From Dehalococcoidales bacterium (GTDB lineage: Bacteria > Chloroflexota > Dehalococcoidia > Dehalococcoidales > Fen-1064), in contig JAFGHZ010000061.1 of the NCBI GenBank assembly GCA_016929875.1, forward strand, positions 1 to 10,680: DNA of 10,680 nt, written 5' to 3'. The position numbers and the translations under genes were made by a program. Under the pieces are notes generated by a model. It had not been told where the DNA came from and searched no databases. It saw only the letters and a program-made list of their open reading frames with translations. Below, one piece after another: positions 5,479 to 10,680 of the stretch. How positions within the stretch are numbered: the stretch's first letter is position 1; the number at the start of each line of letters is the position of its first letter.

Positions 5479-8400
5479 ATGAAGACTGAAAAGGGCAAAC
5501 GGTCGCATAAACTCGATAAAAAGTGCCTGGAACTTGTTTTCGATGCCATGCCCGACCCTGCGCTACTACTGAATACCGAGGGCATTATCCTTCAAGCAAA
5601 CCAGGCATTCAGAGATATCTTCTGTAAAAAGAATGATAGTTTTGCAGGTAAAGCTTTCTTCGAAATTCTACCTGTGTCCGGTGAAAATAAAGCCCGGCAT
5701 CTTGAGACTTTCAATCGCAACACCGTTACCCTTACGTCTTATTCAATAGAAGAAACCTTACCTGATGCCCATGGCGAATCCCGGTGGTTGAACATCAATA
5801 ACAATTTCTTCGATTTCGAAGGGGAAACTTATTGCTTTACTGTAATGCATGACATCACCGGACAGAAACAAACGCAAAACTTATACGCCGCGCTGGTTAA
5901 AAATATACCGATAGGTATCTATATTGTCCGCGATAGCAACTTCTATTTTGTCAATCCACAGTTCCAGGCGATTACCGGCTACAGTGAGGATGAATTGCTC
6001 AAGATGCGGTCTCTGAACCTGGTGCATCAGGATGACCTGCAAAAAGTCAAAGAGAACGCAATACGTATGTTAAAAGGAGGACCGGTTTCACCCCTCGAAT
6101 TCAGGATTATCACCAAAGCGGGCGAGGAAAAATGGGCAATGGAGATAGTCGCTTCCATCATCCACGAAGGCAAACGGGCGTCCCTGGGTTGCTTTATAGA
6201 CATCACCGAACGCAAGAAAATGGAGATCGCTCTCCGCCAGGCACTACGTTTTTCACAGGAAAGTATGAGCGAGGTTTCAGGGCTACTGGAAGCAAATCGT
6301 GCCGTTCTGAAACATCGCCAGTTCAAAGACGCCGCCAGAGAAGTGTTCAGCATCTGCAAAAAGATCACCGGAGCTACTGATGGATACATTGCATTACGAA
6401 GTGAAGAAGGGACGAAAAATGAGGTCGTATTTCTTGATTCGGACGAATTCGCATGCAACGTCGACCCTTCCTTACATATGCCGGTGCATGGTTTAAGAGG
6501 AGAAATACATAAACCCGACAAACCGATATATCAAAATGACTTCCCTGATAGTCAATGGGCGCAATTTATACCTGAAGGTCACTCGCGGATAAACAATGTT
6601 CTCTTTGCGCCGCTGATTATCGGTGAAAAATCGGTCGGACTGATCGGGCTTGCCAACAAGCCCGATGGCTTCGATGATGAAGACGTACGGCTTGTATCAG
6701 GTCTCGCCGACTCCCTAGCCCTCGCTCTCTCCAATAGTCTGGCGTGGGAATCGCTTGAGAAAAGTGAAAACCAGTATCACGACCTGTACAGTCAGTCACC
6801 TATTGCCTTTTTCTCAACCGGCGCCGATGGCATTATACAGACGTCCAATAATAAAGCAACCAAGCTGCTCGGCTATTCCATGAACGAGATGGTCGGCAAA
6901 TCTATTGTCGATTTCTATGCGGACACACCGCTCGGAAAAGAGCGGGCCAGGGCAATCTTCATCCGGTCTGCTTCAGGCAAAACTATTCGCGACGAAGAAG
7001 TAGAAATGCAAACGAAAGACGGCGAGCGTGTGTGGGTTAGTCTCTCGGTAGAACCAATCAGCAACCCCGAAGGCAAAACCATTGCCAGCCGGGTAGCCGC
7101 CGTAGATATTACCGAACGGAAAATGGCTGAAATCGCCCTCGAGGAAAGCCAGGCACGCTTCATGGAACTGGCAAATATGCTGCCGTTGAGTATTTTCGAA
7201 ATCAATAACAACGGACAATTTACCTACGTCAATAAAGAAGCTCACAGGTCAATCGGATTAGCACCGAACGACCCGGTCTCAGATAACATGCTTGAGGTTT
7301 TAATCCCGGAAGACAGAAAGCGGGCGTCCAAAAATACCGAACGCCTTCTACAAGGAGAGGACATAGGGCCTGTCGAATACACGGAACTCAGAAAAGACGG
7401 TTCTACTTTTCCCGTCATTATCTACGAGGCACCTATTATCCTTGAAAACAAAATCGTCGGCATCAGAGGTGCTTCGGTAGACATTACGGAACGTAAAAAA
7501 ATGGAAGCCGAACTTCAGGAAAAGGTCAAAGCACTGGAAGAAGCAAATCAACGTCTGAAAGAGCTCGATAAGTTGAAAGATGGTTTCCTGTCGACAGTTT
7601 CCCACGAATTACGTACTCCCCTGACCTCGATCAAGAGCTTCGCGGAAATTTTGCTCACCTACGAAGAAGATAGAGCGACTCAAAAGGAGTTCCTCGGTAT
7701 TATCAATGAGGAAAGTGAACGCCTTACCAGACTGATAAACAATTTCCTCGACATCTCCAAGATCCAGGCGGGACGCATGCAATGGGAAACGACCGAGGTT
7801 TCTATGCCATGGGCTATTGAAACCGCCACCACCGCCAACCGTTCTCTGATTGACAAAACCAACCTGAAAATTAACTACGACATAGAGCCGCAATTGCCGA
7901 TGGTATGGTCGGACAAAGACCGACTGGTGCAAGTGATGACAAATCTACTGGGTAATGCCATAAAATTCACACCGGAAGGGGGAGAAATCAGTATCGGCGC
8001 ACACTCAACCGGGAAAGACACCGGTGAAGAAGGCCCCCGTATGGTGACAGTCAGTATTAAAGACACAGGCATCGGCATTGCCCCGGAACATCACCAGACG
8101 ATTTTCGAAAAGTTCAGCCAGGTGGGTGACGCACTGAAAGACAGACCTAAAGGGACCGGACTGGGCTTACCAATCTGCAAAGAGATAATAGAACACTATG
8201 GCGGCAAAATATGGGTAGAGAGCGAACTGGGCAAGGGTAGTACCTTCTTCTTCACTTTGCCGGTCGTACAGAAAATATCTCCTACGGCTTTGAAAATCGA
8301 AGACAAAGTATCCGCTTCAGCACCGGCTGCAGGAAAAACGATCCTCGTAGTCGATGATGAAGCCAACATCCGGCGCTCTATCTGTCACGAACTCACCACC

Positions 8401-9072
8401 CGCGGCTACCAAGTCATCGAGGCTTCGGGAGGCAAAGAAGCCATAGAGATGGCAAGAAAATTCCATCCCGACCTGATAACTATGGACATCGTAATGCCCG
8501 ATATAGACGGTTTTGATGCCACGACGGTACTCAAAAATGACCTGACTACGAAAAACATTCCGATACTCATCGTTTCGGTTATCGAGGACAAGTCGAAGGT
8601 ACAACGTCTGGGGGCTAATGATTACGTTACCAAGCCCTTCAACATCGAAGTTTTACTACAAAAAGTAAACCGATTATTAAGCGGCTCTCAGAAGACCATC
8701 CTGGTAGTCGACGACGATAAAGCACTGGTCAAATCGCTTGAGTTCGAACTGAAGAAACGTGGGTTTACGACTTACGCTGCCCACAACGGTAAAGAAGCGC
8801 TTCATGAAGTGGAACAAAACCGCCCCGATCTCATCCTTCTGGACCTGAATATGCCGGAAATGAACGGGTATGAAGTCATTACCGCCCTGAAAAACAACCC
8901 GCAAACATCAGATATCCATATCGTCATAGTGACTGGTATCGATATCGACGGCGGCAGAGTCAAAGCCCTCTCGATTGGCGCAACCGATTACTTTAGTAAA
9001 TCGGAGGAACTCGGCAAACTGTTCGAAGCAGTAGAGCGGATTTTAAGCGAAAAGGATAAAAAGAGTAGCTAA
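5479..9072 (+). CDS. Soluble hybrid histidine kinase, PAS-PAS-GAF-PAS-PAS-HisKA-HATPase-REC-REC
   Basis: 1197 residues with no membrane segment, so it senses cytoplasmic signals. Approximate domains: PAS1 15-128; PAS2 133-246 (ends DITERK); GAF 283-425 (FAPLIIGEKSVGLIGLANK); PAS3 430-548 (DITERK); PAS4 553-674 (DITERKK); coiled coil to ~702; HisKA 700-765 with phospho-accepting His709 in SHELRTPL; HATPase 775-928 with N box Asn826 (NLLGNAIKF), G1 DTGIGIAP (862-869), F box FEKFSQV and G2 GTGLGLPI (892-899). After an Ala/Ser linker come REC1 (Asp959/960, Asp1003, Ser1033, Lys1052 in TKPF) and REC2 (Asp1078/1079, Asp1122, Thr1152, Lys1174). In REC2 the usual KP pair is KS. There is no HPt domain, so any further relay needs a separate partner. 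GAGGT sits 7 bases before the ATG. Ligands of the PAS/GAF domains cannot be inferred: no haem or flavin motif is evident. Confidence 0.95.
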   Translation: MKTEKGKRSHKLDKKCLELVFDAMPDPALLLNTEGIILQANQAFRDIFCKKNDSFAGKAFFEILPVSGENKARHLETFNRNTVTLTSYSIEETLPDAHGESRWLNINNNFFDFEGETYCFTVMHDITGQKQTQNLYAALVKNIPIGIYIVRDSNFYFVNPQFQAITGYSEDELLKMRSLNLVHQDDLQKVKENAIRMLKGGPVSPLEFRIITKAGEEKWAMEIVASIIHEGKRASLGCFIDITERKKMEIALRQALRFSQESMSEVSGLLEANRAVLKHRQFKDAAREVFSICKKITGATDGYIALRSEEGTKNEVVFLDSDEFACNVDPSLHMPVHGLRGEIHKPDKPIYQNDFPDSQWAQFIPEGHSRINNVLFAPLIIGEKSVGLIGLANKPDGFDDEDVRLVSGLADSLALALSNSLAWESLEKSENQYHDLYSQSPIAFFSTGADGIIQTSNNKATKLLGYSMNEMVGKSIVDFYADTPLGKERARAIFIRSASGKTIRDEEVEMQTKDGERVWVSLSVEPISNPEGKTIASRVAAVDITERKMAEIALEESQARFMELANMLPLSIFEINNNGQFTYVNKEAHRSIGLAPNDPVSDNMLEVLIPEDRKRASKNTERLLQGEDIGPVEYTELRKDGSTFPVIIYEAPIILENKIVGIRGASVDITERKKMEAELQEKVKALEEANQRLKELDKLKDGFLSTVSHELRTPLTSIKSFAEILLTYEEDRATQKEFLGIINEESERLTRLINNFLDISKIQAGRMQWETTEVSMPWAIETATTANRSLIDKTNLKINYDIEPQLPMVWSDKDRLVQVMTNLLGNAIKFTPEGGEISIGAHSTGKDTGEEGPRMVTVSIKDTGIGIAPEHHQTIFEKFSQVGDALKDRPKGTGLGLPICKEIIEHYGGKIWVESELGKGSTFFFTLPVVQKISPTALKIEDKVSASAPAAGKTILVVDDEANIRRSICHELTTRGYQVIEASGGKEAIEMARKFHPDLITMDIVMPDIDGFDATTVLKNDLTTKNIPILIVSVIEDKSKVQRLGANDYVTKPFNIEVLLQKVNRLLSGSQKTILVVDDDKALVKSLEFELKKRGFTTYAAHNGKEALHEVEQNRPDLILLDLNMPEMNGYEVITALKNNPQTSDIHIVIVTGIDIDGGRVKALSIGATDYFSKSEELGKLFEAVERILSEKDKKSS

Positions 9073-9455
9073 TTCGTATCGCCAGGTAAATATTCTTTAA
9101 TTTTGCTGAGCAGCACTTCTCTCTCTATTGGTTTGCTGAGGAATTCGTTAGCGCCGACACGCAGCCCCGTTGTCTTATCGGCATCCTGCCCTTTAGCCGA
9201 CAGCATCAAGACTGGCAGTTTTGCCGTTTTCGGATCGTCGCGCAGACGATGACAAACCTCGAAACCGTCCAGCCCGGGCAACATTACGTCCAGTATGACC
9301 AGGTCGGGATTTTCCTCCCGGGCTTTTCTCAAACCCGCCAAGCCATTGCCTGCGGTTATTACCTCGTAGCCCTCTTTCGTCAACATATAACCGAGGTATC
9401 TGGAAAAGCTAGGATCGTCTTCAATAGCAAGTATCTTCTTGGCGATGGAAACCAC
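9069..9455 (-). CDS. Stand-alone response regulator receiver, convergent with the kinase
   Basis: 128-residue single REC domain. The acidic pocket is Glu12-Asp13 (AIEDDPSFSRYL), phospho-acceptor Asp56 (VILDVMLPGLDG), Ser86 at the switch position (LMLSAKGQ) and Lys108 (LSKPI). It has no output domain. The start must be GTG at 9455: a stop codon lies four codons upstream (9467-9465) and no other start codon occurs before the acidic pocket. The ribosome site is poor: CAGGGG abuts the GTG and AGGT lies 13 bases upstream. The stop overlaps the kinase stop by three bases (tail-to-tail). It has its own upstream promoter. It resembles the receiver at 5043 in organisation (SAKGQDADK versus TAKGQESDK) and may be a second partner of the same kinase, for example a phosphate sink. 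That pairing is inferred from position. Confidence 0.93.
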   Translation of the reverse strand: MVSIAKKILAIEDDPSFSRYLGYMLTKEGYEVITAGNGLAGLRKAREENPDLVILDVMLPGLDGFEVCHRLRDDPKTAKLPVLMLSAKGQDADKTTGLRVGANEFLSKPIEREVLLSKIKEYLPGDTN

Positions 9456-9496
9456 CCCCTGAGATTACCTGTAATTAAACCACTACAATTGATTGC

Positions 9497-9524
9497 ATTA
9501 TATCAAAAATGCTCTAAAAGGCAA
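9497..9524 (-). promoter_or_regulatory. Extended -10 promoter for the convergent receiver gene
   Basis: On the minus strand TGATATAAT (9505-9497) is a perfect extended -10 element. TTGCCT (9524-9519) is a moderate -35 at 16-base spacing. Transcription would start near 9490, leaving about 35 bases before the GTG at 9455. Confidence 0.65.
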
Positions 9525-9545
9525 AGTCAATCACGCGCAGCTGAA

Positions 9546-9574
9546 TTGCAAGATTAATTAAAATCGCTCATAAT
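9546..9574 (+). promoter_or_regulatory. Promoter for the I42-like lipoprotein gene
   Basis: On the plus strand TTGCAA (9546-9551), a 17-base spacer, and CATAAT (9569-9574; one mismatch to consensus). Predicted start near 9581, about 55 bases before the ATG at 9636. It is back-to-back with the receiver promoter in the same 180-bp gap. Confidence 0.5.
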
Positions 9575-9635
9575 TCAGACTAACGAATGTTAAAGAAAAG
9601 CGTTTTATATGTAAACTGGCAATACGGGAGATAAA

Positions 9636-10034
9636 ATGAAACTAAAGTTGTTCTTGATTGGCGTAGTTACTATTACACTACTAGCATTGATGGCTTGCAC
9701 ATCGGCCCCGAAACAGGTCTCGGTAGACGATTCTCATTCGGGCAAAGAAATCAAAATCGGCGTCGGCGGTACATTGACAGTCAGTTTGTCATCGAACCAA
9801 ACGACCGGCTTTCAGTGGGAACTCAAAGAGATCGGCGACACGGGCTTGATTCAAAAAACAGACAGCCAATATGAAGCTCCCACCAGCGGACTCGTCGGTG
9901 CCGGCGGTACGGAAATCTGGACTTTCAGAGCTCTTAAAGCCGGAACGACAACCATCACAATGGAATACAGCCGACCATGGGAAGGTGGGGAGCAAGCTGT
10001 CAACACTTTCAATTTGACCGTAGTTATAAAATAG
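9636..10034 (+). CDS. Chagasin/I42-family protease-inhibitor-like lipoprotein
   Basis: 132 residues. Residues 1-20 are a lipoprotein signal peptide (MKLK, hydrophobic stretch, lipobox LMAC) with Cys21 as the lipidated residue, so the protein should be anchored outside the cytoplasmic membrane. The ~110-residue mature domain shows the three loop signatures of I42 (chagasin-like) cysteine-peptidase inhibitors: NQTTGFQW (54-61, matching the NPTTG loop), GLVGAGGTEIWTF (85-97, Gly-rich loop) and SRPWE (112-116, RPW loop). Known members block papain-type peptidases by inserting these loops in the active site. Here Gln replaces the common Pro in the first loop. No target peptidase is in the window; protection from external proteases or control of an endogenous one are both possible. 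GGGAG precedes the ATG by 5 bases. The gene is monocistronic and convergent with the RRM gene 26 bases away. Confidence 0.88.
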   Translation: MKLKLFLIGVVTITLLALMACTSAPKQVSVDDSHSGKEIKIGVGGTLTVSLSSNQTTGFQWELKEIGDTGLIQKTDSQYEAPTSGLVGAGGTEIWTFRALKAGTTTITMEYSRPWEGGEQAVNTFNLTVVIK

Positions 10035-10060
10035 TCGTCCCGACTGTTTTCTTGATGATA

Positions 10061-10321
10061 TTACCGCTTACCGTCTTCGGAGCGGGGGCGGGCTTCATTA
10101 ACAACCAGTGTACGGTCCTTCACTGCTTTCCCGTTAAGTGCCGTAATAGCCGCATCGGCTTCCGCTTTTGTGTTCATTTCTACAAAACCGAAACCCTTAG
10201 AGCGCCCACTATACCTGTCGATAATAATATTCACGGAAGCTACTTCACCAAAAGCTGAAAATTCCTGCCGCAACTCATCCTCGGTAACAGCATAAGACAG
10301 ATTACCTACGTATATTCTCAT
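10061..10321 (-). CDS. Single-RRM RNA-binding protein
   Basis: 86 residues, almost entirely one RNA recognition motif. RNP2 is IYVGNL (3-8) and RNP1 KGFGFVEM (42-49), with the RNA-stacking aromatics Tyr4, Phe44 and Phe46 all present. A short basic/acidic tail (ARPRSEDGKR) follows. This is the small bacterial RRM family related to cyanobacterial Rbp proteins; family members bind single-stranded RNA and some are stress or cold related, but a specific role cannot be read here. I chose the ATG at 10321 rather than the in-frame TTG at 10327: AAGGGGA is 7 bases before the ATG but touches the TTG, and the family begins MRIYVGNL or similar. It has its own promoter after a terminator, so it is probably transcribed alone. 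Confidence 0.95.
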   Translation of the reverse strand: MRIYVGNLSYAVTEDELRQEFSAFGEVASVNIIIDRYSGRSKGFGFVEMNTKAEADAAITALNGKAVKDRTLVVNEARPRSEDGKR

Positions 10322-10328
10322 CCTCAAG

Positions 10329-10335
10329 TCCCCTT
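10329..10335 (-). promoter_or_regulatory. Ribosome binding site deciding the RRM start
   Basis: AAGGGGA on the minus strand, with 7 bases to the ATG at 10321 and only 1 base to the alternative TTG at 10327. Spacing favours the ATG. Confidence 0.65.
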
Positions 10336-10355
10336 ATCACTATTAATCTCAGGCT

Positions 10356-10384
10356 ATTATATAAAAATTCGAAGGGCATGTACA
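10356..10384 (-). promoter_or_regulatory. Promoter for the RRM gene, next to the terminator
   Basis: On the minus strand a perfect -10 TATAAT (10361-10356) lies 35 bases ahead of the ATG. At 17-base spacing the -35 would be TGTACA (10384-10379; 4 of 6 matches), which falls inside the left arm of the terminator hairpin. The -10 is convincing; the -35 is weak. Confidence 0.5.
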
Positions 10385-10414
10385 GGTTGATTTTGCCAAC
10401 CTTGTACATGCCCT
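10373..10414. terminator. Intrinsic terminator, T-tract on both sides
   Basis: Hairpin with a 17-bp stem: arms 10373-10389 (AGGGCATGTACAGGTTG) and 10397-10414, one bulged base at 10402, and a 7-base loop. On the minus strand it is followed by TTTTT (10367-10363), so it ends transcription of the zinc-ribbon gene, whose stop is 18 bases upstream. On the plus strand TTTTT (10417-10421) follows the stem, so it could also stop plus-strand read-through. Confidence 0.88.
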
Positions 10415-10431
10415 CATTTTTCAAAGCAACC

Positions 10432-10680
10432 TTATCTTTGCGCTTTGATCTTATTGTAACAATCGTTACAATAAACCGGTCTATCACTACGAGGCTCAAA
10501 AGGCACTTCAGTGTCTTTACCGCACTCTGCACACTTTACCGGGAACATCTGGCGCCGACCATTTCTGGTATTGCGTTCTGATTTCCTTGCCTGACGGCAT
10601 GTGGGACAGCGCTTCGGTTCGTTGGTATAACCCTTGGTCTGGAAAAATTCCTGCTCCTCAGCACTGAAAGTGAAATTTGC
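10432..10680 (-). CDS. Double zinc-ribbon protein (5' end outside window)
   Basis: 82 C-terminal residues, entering from the right edge and ending at TAA 10434-10432. Two parts are visible. First, FTFSAEEQEFFQTKGYTNEPKRCPTC then a basic stretch: this is the second half of a probable zinc-ribbon (zf-trcl-like) whose first CxxC pair would lie a few residues upstream, beyond the window. Second, FPVKCAECGKDTEVPFEP followed by DRPVYCNDC: a complete four-cysteine zinc finger (CxxC at partial residues 50-53 and 71-74). Proteins with this pair of domains are small (about 100 residues) and common in Chloroflexi and other anaerobes; their molecular function is unknown, with nucleic-acid or ribosome binding a guess from the zinc ribbons and basic linker. 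About 20 residues are likely missing. Confidence 0.88.
   Translation of the reverse strand, partial: ANFTFSAEEQEFFQTKGYTNEPKRCPTCRQARKSERNTRNGRRQMFPVKCAECGKDTEVPFEPRSDRPVYCNDCYNKIKAQR
10451..10474. repeat. 10-bp perfect inverted repeat inside the zinc-ribbon gene
   Basis: TTATTGTAAC (10451-10460), 4-base centre, GTTACAATAA (10465-10474). It lies in the coding sequence for the YCNDCYN segment, where the cysteine and tyrosine codons mirror each other, so symmetry may be a by-product of protein sequence. Confidence 0.6.

Noticed and set aside
5094..5585. 163-codon open frame on the minus strand across the receiver and the kinase start
   Set aside because: It lies opposite two clear genes with full motif sets, its translation has no recognisable domain and it would cover the receiver-kinase gap. 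It is a shadow frame.
6027..6521. 164-codon open frame on the minus strand inside the kinase gene
   Set aside because: Antisense to PAS2 and GAF coding sequence; composition rich in Ser/Arg/Leu as expected for a mirrored frame, and no domain visible.
10035..10060. Terminator between the convergent lipoprotein and RRM genes
   Set aside because: The 26-base gap shows no convincing inverted repeat or flanking hairpin with a T-tract.
10302..10532. 76-codon minus-strand open frame overlapping the RRM start and the zinc-ribbon end
   Set aside because: It runs through the terminator and in a different frame from both real genes; no conserved pattern.
10378..10581. 67-codon plus-strand open frame starting in the terminator hairpin
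   Set aside because: Antisense to the zinc-ribbon gene, which has six visible cysteines in CxxC pairs.
1..10680. CRISPR array, transposase, phage genes, tRNA or rRNA
   Set aside because: No short spaced direct repeats, no transposase or integrase motifs, and no tRNA- or rRNA-like sequence was recognised on either strand.

Overview
The window looks like chromosomal DNA from a bacterium, most probably a Chloroflexi member near the Dehalococcoidia. This placement is inferred, not proven. It rests on the gene mix: a type IV pilus operon with PilX-like minor pilins, a membrane-free multi-PAS hybrid kinase, an I42-family lipoprotein, a single-RRM RNA-binding protein and a double zinc-ribbon protein of the type common in that group. 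Start sites carry Shine-Dalgarno sequences, and sigma70-like promoters are readable in the gaps, so it is not archaeal.

Layout. Positions 1-4874, all on the minus strand, form a type IV pilus / type II secretion-like operon. In transcription order it holds a major-type prepilin (4874-4506), an intergenic hairpin (4479-4449), the extension ATPase PilB (4403-2694), the platform protein PilC (2668-1454), a GspI/PilV-like prepilin (1443-1039), a GspJ/PilW-like prepilin (1042-596) and a PilX-like protein (624 to beyond position 1). The last three genes are packed or overlapping. The PilX-like protein carries 52-residue tandem repeats and runs off the left edge.

A 168-bp divergent intergenic region separates this operon from a plus-strand signalling pair. 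The pair is a stand-alone CheY-like receiver (5043-5411) and a 1197-residue soluble hybrid histidine kinase (5479-9072) with PAS-PAS-GAF-PAS-PAS-HisKA-HATPase-REC-REC order. A second stand-alone receiver (9455-9069, minus) converges on the kinase, and the two stop codons interlock. None of these signalling proteins has a recognisable DNA-binding or enzymatic output domain.

The right end holds a lipoprotein with chagasin/I42 inhibitor motifs (9636-10034), a convergent RRM RNA-binding protein (10321-10061), a strong hairpin terminator (10373-10414) and the 3' part of a zinc-ribbon gene (10680-10432) that enters from the right.

Working model (inference): PilB and PilC assemble a pilus from the major pilin, and the minor-pilin cluster, including the repeat-bearing PilX-like protein, would prime or cap it. 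The phosphorelay next door, sharing a promoter region with the operon, could control pilus function through protein-protein contacts in the manner of PilG/PilH, or through a regulator encoded elsewhere. The right-hand genes appear to be unrelated housekeeping or accessory genes.
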